DNA of 64,000 nucleotides from Enchytraeus crypticus (GCA_905160935.1 CAJHZI010000807.1:999001-1063000), one strand, 5' to 3'; counted from the stretch's first letter, positions 30,853 through 42,751 are shown. Notes: generated from the letters alone by a model not told the origin. Numbers and translations are program-made.

Positions 30853-33800
30853 CTACACAGAAAACACGAGACATATGTTGAAGCTAACTTATAATATGAT
30901 ACACTGTTCAAACAATGATAAACGAGCTACAAAGAATCTTCAATGGGACTGTGATAGACATACATGTAGATACAATACAGTAGTAAAACATTCAGTACCA
31001 GATACACAGAAAAAAATAAACAAATGACTCATAGTTCATATAGAAATCTAATCAAATGTATAAAAGATATTCATTGCCCAAGTGTACGAAAATCTTCACT
31101 ACCGAATCAAAGTTGTCTCCTATGAACACACACAGTTCATTTATTTTGTCTATCGCACACACAGTTTATTTATTTTGTCCATCTCAAATCTTCCGAAATA
31201 AATATAAAACAAGACTAATTAAGGAATGCTAAAACTTAAATATTAATTAATAGATAAACCTTTCTCTTTGTTAAGATTAGAATTTTTAACTACATCACTA
31301 AATAATGACTAAAAATAGTGAGTATGCATACCGTTTGATTTGATGCTTTATTCACAGATACTCTCTGATTCAGTAGAAGTCTTAAGTCGGTAACCAAGAA
31401 GTCAAACAACATTGGGCAGCGCTGCAACATAGATCCCACAATGTGTAAGTTAGTATAAAGAAATATTCTACGAAAAATAACTGTCAACAAACATTAAAGT
31501 ATCATCTCAGAGTAAGATGAGACATCGAGTATTAAATTAGTCATTGTTGAAAAAATCAAATATTACATAAACAATAGATAGCAAGTATAGCATTAATAAT
31601 TGATTTGATTTATTATATATATTTGTTTAGAACAATTTTGATGAATTTATCGATCAGTAGTGCCACAATACAAAACACATATAGGCCCAGAATCAAGACT
31701 CTTCTTAATAAACACAGTCAAAAAACTTCAGCAGACTGCAATGACACAGATTCATTTTCTAAATTTAATGATAAAAACCTTTTTCCAAGAGAAGATATAG
31801 GCAATATCTATGAGTGAATAGTTATCCCTCAATCTCTCTCCAGCATAGTATAGTTCAACCTAACAAACAACAGCAAAAATAAAAAAATGCAAGTAATTCT
31901 TTCCTGCTATGATCCAACAAACACTTTCAAACTTGATAACACTTTAAAAAAATAATGATTAAAAGCCATCACTAAGATATTTGATATCAGATCAGTATGT
32001 AAGTGATTCAAATCTTGGGCTCGCCCGTCTCTGACATAGCTTTCGAGTGAGGAAACTGACATTAACATTAGCTCTATTAGCTTTTAATCTCATATAAGCC
32101 AACTTATCCGGTTAAAAGACAATAAAGAACTATTCGTATTCATCTTCCCACGAATCCCGGTTCAACTATGGTCGGGATACGAATAGACTGTCTCAAATCC
32201 TCTCTGTCCTACATCATATCATCAGTCAATCCCCTATTTGAGACTTTTCCATTCGTTTAAACTTTTGTAGAAATTTTTGGAGCCTAGACGCTTACCAACC
32301 GAACGCCCTTTCTGACGTTGGTATGGATCTAAGTGCTTTAGTCGCCTTACACAACATGTGCAGTCACCGGCTGGTCAATTCCTCAAACTACCCGGACACT
32401 ATAGACAACTATTATATTTAAAAAATAAGAACCAATGAATATTACTGAGCAGGAATTCTGAGAATAGAATTCCAACTCAGAATTATCAGGATTACTTTTC
32501 CAGTGAAACAAGAAAAAGTAAAATTTATAGCCAAATGAAGACTTCATTGTTATTGAACACAATGAGCACTATACAGTAAATGACTGCAATGCCTCTACAA
32601 ATAAGATCATAAACATCAGGCTTTTTCCAAAATTCTTTGACAAAAATCAATATTGCTGAAATTCATTTTAATTAGATCATTATGATCTTTATGACCCTTT
32701 TAATCAGATCATGAACCAGATTGAAACTATTCTTAGGTCACGAACATTAATATTGCAGTCTCAAATTATATTAGAACTACATAATTCATAAATAAAGATT
32801 CACATGAAGATTCATACATAGAATTCATATAGAGATTATTTTCAATATTTCATTCATATACATTTTCATTTAATTAGAATGAGATTAAGAGACAATTTTG
32901 TATATGTATAGAAATATTTCAACATTTATAGCGGTGTCAGAGATCCAACAAATTAAACTCTACATGTTCAGTAGAATATTAGATAATTAAGTTACCAAAT
33001 TGCATCGCAACAGCTCAGTCAATAAATGTATAAATCATAAATGTTATATAAGTTGCAAAATAACAAAACATACGGTCCAGATATTTTATTAAAGATGGCC
33101 TGAGTGGAGGTGAACTCATATAAAGAAATGGTATAATAAACAACGGCAAAACACCTCCAACACAGTGCTCAAGGTCTTAAAGCGATATCATTATGAACAA
33201 GAATTGTACATCAATGCATTTTTCAGTGACGCACTTAACAATCCATAAAACATACCTGTTGCTGTTCGCATAGATCAAACTTGAGAGCAATGAACTTCTT
33301 GATGAGCTGTACATTAACTGACGCAGGACACAACAGATATCGACAGCTTGACGAAGCCTGTTCAGTTTATCACAAATTATCTATCAATCACTTAATCATT
33401 TAATTTGCACTTAATATTCATTGAGCATGATAATATACTTAGTAGAGACAGACTATTTTAGAAATAGCGACACATGTATAACTCTCAGTTGTATTCTCAT
33501 ATTCTTATTTCTGGCTTGAGCAAGGAATGAATGGATCAGCTATATAAAGTATTTTTTAAACTATTTATAGAAGGCAGCATCATAAGCATATTTTTATTAC
33601 ATTTATGTGAATGCATCCAGTCACAACTCTAACTAGCATCACAGAATTTTGTTTTTAATCAAAACTAAAGCTCATTAGCTACTCATTGATTCTCTGCATT
33701 AGCTAAGCCACATACCAGCAGTTGCTAGTAACTCACTTACATACTTCACTAGAATAAAGTTCTCAGTAAATTTAAATGTACAAAACAGAAATATATTCAT

Positions 33801-36800
33801 CATGCAATCAACTGAAGCATGATGTCAGCATCACAACTTCTATTCTTGGTCTTAGCAACAGCAACTTTATCTACGAGACTAATATTCAAGTCATTGTTAA
33901 CTCATTATATAGCTACCTTTTTAGGCATGAGATGAAGTTCCCTGGACTTTAAGCGTGAGATTGATCCTCTACAATTATCACATGCAAAGCGGAATTAGCT
34001 ACACACACAAAAGCTTATAAAGAGTAAAATTACCTTTCACACTAGCATAACACTGACTACTAATTAATTGGTATAAAACACAGAATGTAATATCACCAAG
34101 TAATTTATTTGTAGTGTTCTGCCAAGTGGCAGGTCCAAGACAAATATTCATATTCAAAGTCTGCTTTCATGCTCCACCAAGAGCACTCCTTAGATCAACA
34201 AGTTAATCACTTCGCAAAAGACAATGCTTTGATTATATTATCAATATCTTATATAGCCTATAGCTTTGAAAAAATGGCTCCTGAGGTGGTTTCTTGTAGC
34301 CTTCCACAGCTCTTGCTTAGTGGCCTCTTATGACATGTGCAATTAATGGTTGGTCTATTCCTCAGAGTCCCGGACACAATATAATAATATTACAAAGTAA
34401 TATTTACAAATGATCGAGTACATTTTGTTACCATTGGTAGCATTGGTGGGATAAAACATAGTAGTATTAGAGTGGCATTAGTACAATCAATATAGGTAAC
34501 GTAGAATAGACGACAGTAATGGCAAACAGATCACAGTCTAGCACTTAAACAGAGAAGCATTTAGAATCATTAAATAAGTAGCAATAAAACAGCATTGGTA
34601 CCAGAGATCAAAGTATTACAAAAGCACTGCACAGTTATTAAATTATATATTAATAATTATTAATTATATATTAATAGTGTTCGATGTTGTCAATGATGAC
34701 TGTAGCACTCAAATTGTTATTATTATTATTTGAATAATTTACAATAGAGCAGGTAACATCACTTATTTCCTCACTCACTTACAAGAAGCTGTAATTCAAT
34801 CAATCCATAACAAGGTTTCAGTTACCATTATTTTCTTATTCATATTTTCTACTAATTAATCTACTTGGATAGGCCTGGCTAGTAAATGCAGTCTACTCAC
34901 CCACTGCAGTCTACTCACCCACAAATAGCAGCACTGTGATTTTGAAAGTAGTCAAAAACCAACTTCTCCTAAAAATGGCAACAAGTAGGATAAGAAATTA
35001 AACCTGTCCCGATGCTGCAGTCCAATGCTGATGTGATCAGATGGGCAGTAGATAAAACAATTTCCAACAATGGGTTTTCTGCAAACTTCCCCATTAGGTT
35101 CTATAATCAATATACAATATGAAACATTATGAAACAAGTAGTACCACATCCATATGAAAAGTAAGTAATTGTTACCATCCAATTATTAAATCACAGCCTA
35201 GTCTGTCGGAAATACGCACACTTTAGTACTAGATTAAAATTATATTAATAAACTGATAACAGCTGATAAAAGGCAACATATTCTGTCGTACTGATTCTAA
35301 AAATTATTGTGCCTAAGTGCTTTTACCTCATTAGTGTTTCAGTTAAATAGTAGATACAAAATAAAGGCACACTCTTAGTCCCATTATGAGTTTTATTGGA
35401 TAATAGGAGCTGTATTGTAGCAAAATTTAAAGCCTTATAGATAATAAACTAGTCCATACTAATTATACAGTGCCAATAATTAAATTAATTTTTTTTCCGA
35501 TAGCTAGTATGTCAAGGATGTTTGTGCTAAATATAATTGTTACATAAGAAGTGAAAATCTTTGAACGGAAAACTCTGGAATACCAAACGCTGGCTATTGA
35601 GCAATTTTTATTTTATTAAGATCTAGTTTGAATAGTCAGATATTTTCTACATTCAATCATATGCCATCCTGAAATACAAATCAATTTCTAACCCAATACC
35701 CAACTTGTGGACCCTTTATTGATCTTTGTCCCAACAAATCAATCAATAAGAATTTAACGTTAGGTTACTTGTAATAATGTCAACAACTGAACTTCAGGGA
35801 CGTCAAAAACAGAAGAATTGAAATCATACAAGTTCACAGATATTAGAATGGTAGTGATATTAGCGGCTACTTTTCTAGCTGCATTTTGCTTTCAAACAAT
35901 GAAAATACTGGGGTAGTGAAAACGATGCAATGCAGTGCAAATTTTAACAAGTTATCATGCTACGTAATCTAGCAGCACACTCACCCTTCTCTCCTTTATG
36001 TGACTGCTCAAAGTCCTTTCTTCTTTGTATCTCATCTAAATCATCAAATTTCAATGCAAACTGCTCAGTCACCGTCAATTCATCCATTAAGAGTTTATTA
36101 AACAGGTAAAGGCATTCTCCGAATAAATAATTATATACAGTAACTTAGATGATGGAATTAGATTTGGAGGCAGGATGGAGAACAGTTGGTTAAGCTGTGC
36201 ATCAATGAATGAAGCTAAGCTACGTCGGGCTCGGTTAGCACAACAATGGGTGACCACCTTGGAAGACAAGTGTTGACAGCTTTGAATGATAATATTAATA
36301 TCTCGAGGGTGTTGAAAAATTATTCTTAAATTTGTACAGCTGCCATCAGTGTATTATCAAAGGTAACAATTACCTATATCCATGGAGAGAAAGGAATAAA
36401 TAATGAAAACAACAAAAACAGCAACTAACAGCTTAGAAAACTTTGTAAACATACGCGGTTGTCATGCTTGAAAGTTGTAACTGTACAACAACAAAATTTC
36501 ATTAAATCGTAAAAAATATAAACTTATTAAGTATCGAATGTTCATTAATAGACTCTTATTTTAATATACATATCCTGAGAAACTTTATTCCATTCCTTAA
36601 GCTTCAAATATACAGCTTGCTACAAAATAGAGAAGAAATTTACTTATAAACGCAGAAAAAACATTTAACAAAACACGCAGAGGTTGAATATGATCCAGGA
36701 AATAGACCTTTTATAAAGAACAGATTACACATTGCTCGAGGTATTGATAAGTAGATCTATGCTGGAATTTAAGATGCTTTTTTAACATTTGAACCACTAA

Positions 36801-39800
36801 AAAAATTGAGAGCCCTCTACTCCAAAAAAACATGCCTTCTGTTCACACCTGTCTTCATTTCAAACGAATATTTGTTACAGGTCAACAGATCTATATAGAC
36901 CTTAATACATTTAAAAAAGGTCTTTTCAAATTTCTAAATTTATATTGTAATCTGCAAAATGCTAATGTACTTACTTGCATATAGATTAGGAACAAGTTTG
37001 TAGACAAGTGTCTGCAATGTGTGATCAAGTCTAGAACACACAATATAAAAATAAAAAGAACAATAATCATATATCAAGCTCCACCACTGTATCAACTAAA
37101 TAGAAGTGAATCGTATGATTCATTGGCATCTTTCACTAACATAAACAATCTACTAGTACCTTACGAATGAATTTATCAATTACTAAATAGAAGAAAATAT
37201 CATTCAGAAATTCCCATTGACTACACAGGATTTAAACAGTGTTACATATCATCATTAATGACACTTCAATTGCTTAGATATATCTTATACCAGTGGTTCT
37301 GGTTTAAGACCAAACTGAACAAAAATCTGACTTATACTAATATGTGTTGTTGATTGGGCAGAGTTGGTGGCATGTTGGCAAGTTGTTCGACAGCGGATCA
37401 GTAGGTACAAGATTCAAATTCCTCGCTACCTTGTCACAGACATGCTATCGAGAAGGAGGCTGATGTTAAACTGGGCTATATAATTTTTAGAAATTTAACT
37501 TTTCAAGATCATTTATGGTTCTTATAGCATGGCTATACCAAAATGCACCAGCATAATATGTAATTACTAATTATAGCTGATTCACACACTTTTACAAACG
37601 AATCCTATTATCGTACTTTTCAGATTGATATTCTACGCATGATTTCATGTAGTTCCTTAATGATAACACCTACAAATATCATTTATGAAAGACTGCATAT
37701 TTCAACCATCATAATACATGTATACAGGATGAGTAAAATAAAAGATTACACCTGCAAAAAGTTTTAATATCTCAGGCTAATGTTGATATTTTCAAATCAA
37801 AATTTACCAATTAATAAAGGACTAATTTTTGATTGGGTGGCCCATTTCCATCCATTTTGATACATAGATTGGCCAGTTATGCAACTTTCAGCAAAGCAAC
37901 CCCCCATTTTTACCTAGAAATGACGTTTGCTACAACGGTAAGGGCAGATTGCATTTCATTGATGAGAAGGTAAAGTTGAACTCTCAGTATTACATCAATA
38001 CTCTGCTTCTGGAGCTGTTTTATGATTGCTATGCTCTTCTATCAAGTGGTTTCATCTTTAAGCAGAATGGTGCTCCGGCTTATGCATCTCGTCATGCACA
38101 GGAATGGATCAGCGAGAGAAACCCGAATTTCTTCAAGAAGAATGAATGGCCTCCAAACTCTCCCGAACTAAATCCTCTGGATTAGTATGTCTGGGGAACC
38201 ATTCTACATCTCTATCAGAAACACCAGCTGAAGCCTAAAAACAAGACAGAGCTGCAGGAAGTGCTACAATCAATCTGGGAGAGAGTGCCCAAGCTAGAAT
38301 CAACAAGGCTGTCCTAGCGTTCCAAAAGCGACTGCAGTCCTGCGTAGCAGTGGAAGGAAAGCATATCGAATAGTCAGCAATGCTAGCAGATATAACTGGT
38401 TCTTTCTGAACCACCAAAACGGTCCTTTTCAGGGCCAAAATAAAAATTAAATTAAATATAATTTATATTTACAGTACATTAAAAAATGGGGGGTTGCTCT
38501 GCTGAAATTTGCATAACTGGCCAATCTATGTACCAAAATGGATGAAAATTGGCCACCCCATCAAAAATTGGTCCTTTATTAATTGATGAAAGTTTTACTG
38601 GAAAATATTAACTGTAGCCTGAGATATTCAAACTTTTTGCAGGTGTAATATTTTCTTTTACTCACTCTGTCTATTTTGCTAAAACTTTACTAAGATGATT
38701 GCTAAAGAAAGACCATGATCAATTCATTCTTCAAATTTATATTTATTACAAACAGACAACAGATATAGATATTAGTAGGGGTTTCTAATTCCTTCAAATC
38801 CTGAATTTATATACATAAATATAAAGCTACGCTAAAAAGGTAATGTTAACATCAGTTTTCTCACTCAAAAGCGATATCAGTGATGGGCGAGCCCAGGATT
38901 TGAACCTAGTACATACTAATCCGCACTAGAATATCTTACAAACATGGCACTGGCTCCAGCTACATTGGTATACTACTCACCTCAGCGTAGAATGCTTATT
39001 ATCGGAATCGAGCATGCTGTCACACACAGGACAGGAAGTGCTGACCTGAAGATGATGCAGAATGCAGGCTCTACAAACTGAAAACAATCATTCACATCAG
39101 TTTACGTTTCTCTGAACATCCAACATTGACTATCAAATTGCTCTTTTCTATATATTGAAATAAATTTCAAATTATACATTTACACATAATCTCATTTAAG
39201 TAACTCATATTTGACAACAATTTTGCCATAGGAAACATGTCTAAAGTTATTCAAATTAATATTAAATTTGATTAATACACTGGGATGCAACATTTCAACC
39301 CTGAAGACGTTTCTAGGTTGAAGTTAAGAGACTTGTTTCTGTACGATCCATCCGAGCCTGTAGAAGTCTAAGCAAGTAGCATTATCGATTAGATGTCTGA
39401 GTCCGTAGCATAATCGACTAAATGCCTCAGTCAGTACTCAGTAGCATCGATTAAATGTCTCAGTCAGTACTCAGTAGCATAATCAATTAAATGTCTCTAT
39501 CAGTACTCAGTAGCATAATCGATTAAATGTCTCAGTCAGTACTCAGTAGCATCGATTAAATGTCTCAGTCAGTACTCAGTAGCATAATCGTTGAAATGTC
39601 TCAGTCAGTAGCATAATCGATTAAATGTCTCAGTCAGTACTCAGTAGCATAATCGATTAAATATCTCAGTCAGTATTCAGTAGCATAATCGATTAAATGT
39701 CTCAGTCAGTACTCGGTAGCATAATCGATTAGATGTCTGAGCAAGCTATTCAGCATGTCAAAATGTGGCTTAAATTGCTTTTATCAAACCATATAGGCTT

Positions 39801-40121
39801 TTACATCCAGAAAAAAGTAGCAATAACAGTAATAATAAAAATAATATAGTAATGATACTAACAAATATTTTAATGATTATTTCCTCACAAAATTGCCACG
39901 TCAGGGATATCCATTATATTCACAGTTACAAAAGTTCTACACAACAAACAACTAAACAATGAAGAATGAACAAATCTACACATATACACTCATTAATACT
40001 CACACGAATGAAGACACTTGGTGATCGTCGTAGCATCGATGAGATACCCTCCACACAGAGTGCACAGCAAATGATCATGTAGATCACTGATCAGCACTCT
40101 CGGTCCAAAATGAACACCCAT
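24256..40121 (-). CDS. Polycomb group RING finger protein, Psc/Su(z)2-like, with giant Ser-rich tail (complete coding model)
   Basis: Nine coding exons on the minus strand: 40121-40004, 39077-38981, 37030-36975, 36035-35985, 35100-35004, 33968-33917, 33357-33256, 31421-31332, 30852-24256. All phases agree and sum to 7260 nt, 2419 aa. Seen: a C3HC4 RING (Cys20, 23, 36, His38, Cys41, 44, 55, 58) with the PCGF signatures [17 protein letters not shown] and [13 protein letters not shown], then a RAWUL-like region ([19 protein letters not shown]). PCGF proteins pair with RING1 in PRC1 for histone H2A ubiquitylation and chromatin compaction in the nucleus. Fly Psc and Su(z)2 also have very long disordered C-terminal regions; this tail, about 2,200 residues in one exon, suggests that branch, but tail sequence cannot assign orthology. 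The ATG sits 1 nt after an acceptor (AAACAG), so at least one 5' UTR exon lies upstream. Psc, Su(z)2 or a duplicated PCGF are the alternatives. Confidence 0.9.
25783..25855 (-). repeat. In-frame 18-bp tandem repeat (SLTTHA)
   Basis: Three near-identical 18-bp units plus a partial fourth in PCGF exon 9 encode [18 protein letters not shown]. Nucleotide identity is nearly complete, so the expansion is recent. Confidence 0.85.
28254..28700 (-). repeat. In-frame 21-bp coding repeat (G-E-I/V-P-V-T/S-A heptapeptides)
   Basis: Inside PCGF exon 9, about twenty consecutive 7-residue units, from the well-kept [14 protein letters not shown] and GEVPVTS to decayed ones such as EKISISA, fill about 450 nt. 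The unit length keeps frame, so copy number can vary without breaking the protein. The units are most alike in the C-terminal two thirds of the array. Confidence 0.85.
31332..31421 (-). CDS. PCGF exon 8: probable diverged second half of RAWUL
   Basis: 90 nt, residues 192-221, phase 0 at both ends, acceptor ATGTTGCAG, donor [26 protein letters not shown] occupies the place of the usual I-D-V-x-Y...TLMDIAYIY strand pair but keeps little of it. Because it is phase 0/0 it could be skipped without frame change. Confidence 0.65.
32008..32087 (+). mobile_element. SINE-A tail fragment
   Basis: AAATCTTGGGCTCGCCCGTC then GCTTTCGAGTGAGGAAACTG; the tRNA-like head is missing. In the intron before PCGF exon 8. 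Confidence 0.7.
32145..32402. repeat. Rep-C copy, longest
   Basis: About 258 bp from CCACGAATCCCGGTTCAACT to CTACCCGGACACTA. It contains a box-B-like GGTTCAACTATGG. Class unknown. Confidence 0.65.
33256..33357 (-). CDS. PCGF exon 7: RAWUL domain, first half
   Basis: 102 nt, residues 158-191. Reads [19 protein letters not shown] and IALKFDL, clearly the RYLRCPA...LRKFL block of RAWUL ubiquitin-like folds, which contact PRC1 partners. Phase 0 at both ends. Confidence 0.9.
33917..33968 (-). CDS. PCGF exon 6: short linker exon
   Basis: 52 nt, encoding [17 protein letters not shown]. No domain is recognised. Inferred because it is the only segment found with an acceptor, a donor and exactly the phase change (2 to 0) needed between exons 5 and 7. 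Confidence 0.6.
34112..34382 (-). repeat. Rep-B copy joined to Rep-C head, longest example
   Basis: Starts AGTGTTCTGCCAAGTGGCAG and contains CACTCCTTAGATCAACAAGT, then ends like Rep-C (TATTCCTCAGAGTCCCGGAC). It suggests that Rep-B and Rep-C share one end. PCGF intron 5. Confidence 0.65.
34675..34722 (+). repeat. Rep-D 3' fragment
   Basis: GTTCGATGTTGTCAATGATG then CTGTAGCACTCAAATTGTTA. Confidence 0.6.
35004..35100 (-). CDS. PCGF exon 5: pre-RAWUL DHISIGL motif
   Basis: 97 nt, residues about 108-140. Contains [14 protein letters not shown], which matches the short D-x-I-S-L-S-x-E motif before RAWUL in PCGF proteins. The phases match on both sides, but the donor (GTTTAA) is a weak one. Confidence 0.75.
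35740..35815 (-). repeat. Rep-E copy
   Basis: AATCAATCAATAAGAATTTA then ACGTTAGGTTACTT and further on CAGGGACGTC. In PCGF intron 4. Confidence 0.5.
35985..36035 (-). CDS. PCGF exon 4: basic NEIQRRKDF segment
   Basis: 51 nt, encoding [16 protein letters not shown] after a split Asn codon; it corresponds to the family NEMKRRRDFY block. The donor is GTGAGT. Too short for ORF calling, but homology and phase agree. Confidence 0.88.
36211..36270 (+). other. 5S rRNA-derived fragment (pseudogene or SINE head)
   Basis: AGCTAAGCTACGTCGGGCTC, GGTTAGCAC and TGGGTGACCACCTTGGAAGA follow the 3' two-thirds of animal 5S rRNA (AAGTTAAGCAACGTCGGGC...GGTTAGTACTTGGATGGGTGACCGCCTGGGAA) with substitutions. The 5' part is missing or unrecognisable, so it is not a working gene; 5S-derived SINEs (SINE3 type) are one known source. 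In PCGF intron 3. Confidence 0.6.
36975..37030 (-). CDS. PCGF exon 3: VYKLVP motif
   Basis: 56 nt, residues about 72-90. Encodes [18 protein letters not shown], the conserved block C-terminal to the PCGF RING. GTAAGT donor; the phase fits both neighbours. Confidence 0.92.
37366..37476 (+). mobile_element. Diverged tRNA-derived SINE (SINE-A relative)
   Basis: GCATGTTGGCAAGTTGTTCG (box A), GATTCAAATTCC (box B), then CATGCTATCGAGAAGGAGGC. In PCGF intron 2 just upstream of the mariner derivative. Confidence 0.6.
37728..38672 (+). mobile_element. Truncated Tc1/mariner element with about 190-bp inverted repeats, in PCGF intron 2
   Basis: The terminal repeats start CAGGATGAGTAAAATAAAAG and, reversed on the right, CAGAGTGAGTAAAAGAAAAT, beside TA. 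Between them 37930-38440 encodes only the C-terminal catalytic part: [19 protein letters not shown]...[14 protein letters not shown]...[14 protein letters not shown] and then a stop. The usual Asp of QDGAPAH is Asn and SPDL is SPEL. The element lacks the N-terminal DNA-binding part and looks inactive. Confidence 0.85.
38831..38963 (-). mobile_element. SINE-A copy beside the PCGF exon 2 donor
   Basis: Box B GGTTCAAATCC with the usual body; its 5' end lies about 18 nt from the exon 2 donor. Confidence 0.8.
38981..39077 (-). CDS. PCGF exon 2: second half of RING
   Basis: 97 nt, residues 40-71. Reads [19 protein letters not shown] and completes zinc sites Cys41, 44, 55 and 58. Splicing to exon 1 recreates HSFCRAC, the hallmark PCGF spelling. 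A SINE-A copy ends about 18 nt beyond its donor. Confidence 0.92.
39370..39745. repeat. Minisatellite in PCGF intron 1, unit about 36 bp
   Basis: About eleven units of AGTAGCATAATCGATTAAAT-GTCTCAGTCAGTACTC, some lacking the AGTACTC or AATC parts. Confidence 0.85.
40004..40121 (-). CDS. PCGF exon 1: start codon and first half of RING
   Basis: 118 nt, residues 1-39. Begins [14 protein letters not shown] and gives RING cysteines 20, 23 and 36 and His38. The donor is a perfect GTGAGT. The exon's acceptor lies at 40123-40124, directly before the ATG. Confidence 0.9.
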
Positions 40122-40202
40122 CCTGTTTAAAATAGAATATTTAATAAACTAGAATAAATGTTTAAACAAAAATATAGTGTTGGCGAGCACTTAATTACAG
40201 AT

Positions 40203-40322
40203 GGGATGAGCCGGCGGCATATTGGCAAGTTGTCAAACGTTGAATCAGTATGTGCAGGGTTCCAATCCAGTGGTCTCCCTGTCACTGGCAAGCTTTCAAG
40301 CAAAAAACTGACATTAAACTTA
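40203..40322 (+). mobile_element. Diverged tRNA-derived SINE
   Basis: GCCGGCGGCATATTGGCAAG, box B-like GGTTCCAATCC, then GCTTTCAAGCAAAAAACTGA; the same layout as 37366-37476. About 80 nt upstream of PCGF exon 1. Confidence 0.6.
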
Positions 40323-40594
40323 CTTCTGCTTGTAGCTTTAGGAAACACTATTTTGATTTTATTTTTATTACTTTCATAATTTCATAAAGCATAGAACAGA
40401 TGGAGCACTAATTTGAACAACACACAAAATCTCCCTCTTTCTTCAATCCTGAATATGTTTAAAATAGCTCAACTTTTGAATTTAGACTATTAGTAAATGA
40501 AGGAGTTGGATTAAATTTAATCATGACCACCAAATTGATGCTCAACGTACCATACTATTTAAAGCAGGAAATATTTTAAAAAATTGATATTTAA

Positions 40595-40700
40595 AGCTAA
40601 GGTTAATGTCAGCTCTATAGCAAAAAGATACTACCAATGACAACCCGAGATTAGAACTAATAGCCTGCGTATTAGGCAAGTAAGAAAAACACCCAAATCA
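40595..40700 (-). mobile_element. Diverged tRNA-derived SINE
   Basis: Minus strand: box B-like AGTTCTAATCTCGGG, then tail ACATTAACCTTAGCTTTAAA. Old copy. Confidence 0.45.
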
Positions 40701-41197
40701 GCCAAACCCTACCTTATTAGACAAGATTTTTACAGAAATTTAATTACTCAGCTGACTGGAGGCATCTACTGACAAAATCTACGTCCATACAATATTCCAT
40801 TCACTAGATCGCTTACATAAATACATTAATTGCCTTAATTCAACGAAAATTTATTCTTCTATAAAAATTTTCAAACCTGAAGAAAGCCATCTTGTCTCGC
40901 TACTGAATGAGCTGTATATTAGTATCTGTATATTAGTTATCTGCATTCAAGAGAAGGAGGATCCAACTTGAGCTACTTTATTAATTATATATTCAGGTTC
41001 AACTACAAAACCATGTAGTTCACAATAATAATAGTATAGATATTCCATCTATTTTACTTTGTAGACTAGTTGTTGCAAGTTGAATCAGTTACCAATATGT
41101 ATAGAGGAACTTGTATATAATCCATCGAATATAACTAGTTTTCATAGTATTATGCCTGTAATGATTACATAATCACATCTGTTTATTAAAATAAAAT

Positions 41198-41199
<2 letters not shown>

Positions 41200-41257
<58 letters not shown>

Positions 41258-41434
41258 TTATATATATATATACATATATTTATATATATGCCACATTCTT
41301 ATATATTATTAATCTCATATATTTATATATATGCCGCATATATATATATCAATATATATATATATATATATATCAATATATATATATATATATATCAATA
41401 TATATATATATATATCAATATATATAAATATATA

Positions 41435-41475
<41 letters not shown>

Positions 41476-41492
41476 ATATATATATATATATA

Positions 41493-41545
<53 letters not shown>
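41200..41545. repeat. (AT)n tract with regular ATATCA interruptions
   Basis: Pure AT at 41200-41251, then blocks of ATATATAT separated by ATCA or ATGTGT up to 41545. Open frames here (IYIYIY) are artefacts. Confidence 0.95.
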
Positions 41546-41548
<3 letters not shown>

Positions 41549-42751
41549 GTTCACATAATCATTAAAATTGGAAATTACTGAGTTAATTAATTATAATCTT
41601 ACGCAAAATTTTATTATTACAAATTTAAACACTACACAATGAACAGAGCTCGAACAAGACTGCTCATTGTTCTTCATAAAATATCAAGTAAGCACAGTTT
41701 ATATCTATAATGATCTAACCTATCAATTGCAAGCCAATTTCGCACTGACTAAACTTTCCTACTAAACTAGGTCATTGGCTGGCTGTCCCAGTTTACCAAA
41801 GGATAAAAAGCATTTTAGAGTTGAAATAGCTGGGTTATAAATAGGTGACACCAATAATCAAATAGAGTGGACCACTAAACTTAGATTAAATAGATTTTTA
41901 ACAAATGTACTTTACCTTAAAAAAACAGTAAGTCTTTCACATACTCGTAACAAAATACTAAATTTCAAAAGACCGCTCAACAAATACAAATTACATTTAA
42001 ATATTACTAATATATGCTAAATTTACAAATGCGGACTAGAATTTGCAAGACTTCTGAGATCTATAATGAATTCAGTACATTTAGTCAAAATTACGATACA
42101 TTAAGGTCTACTTTCGCATGATTTCTAGGAATATACTGTACTCCGACTCTGTATACTGGCCCAGAAGCGATAAATCACCCTTTATTTTCCTAAGTTCACC
42201 TAGTAACTGGACGCAACGATCGTTTTTACGAAATGCGATGCTGTATTGAGCGTAAATATTTGCATCGATTAGATATCTACGCTTGCTTGCAAGAATGCGG
42301 CACAAATTTGTATATTTTACTTTTTAATTTATTTATTTATTTTATCAAAAACAATAATTCGCGGAAAATTGTTTGTGTTTAACAGGAAGTTGACTAAAAA
42401 TAGACGCGACTTGGTGCACCAAAAAGAAAAACAGCTCTGTTACAGCAAAATCATGGAATCGAATACTGAATTGATCATCCATTCATCCAAGTTGATAACT
42501 AGGACTTTCAAATTTCAATATCATATCCTTAAACTGGTAAATATTTCATTCATCCGATTTGCAAATTAATTACTAAAGAAGTGAAACGAATTAAATTAGA
42601 AGAAATGCAATTCAAATAATTCCGAATTTAACTAAATAAGCTTATAGTATTTAATAAATCCCCAGATCAATCTGCAAAATTTAACTTACGCAAAGTCTCA
42701 GTAACTAAATTATCAACGAATGTACCACAAAAAGAACAAAGTTAAATCAAA

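Noticed and set aside
41288..41558. Open frames of IYIYIY repeats on both strands (also at 16.7-17.0, 10.5-10.8, 47.6-47.8 and 49.1-49.4 kb)
   Set aside because: Pure by-products of (AT)n microsatellites.
42108..42316. Minus-strand frame of about 65 codons (RILASKRRYLIDANIYAQYS...)
   Set aside because: Codon use looks protein-like, but there is no ATG near its 5' end, no acceptor at a fitting place and no family I recognise. Possibly a relic of a transposon; left unannotated.
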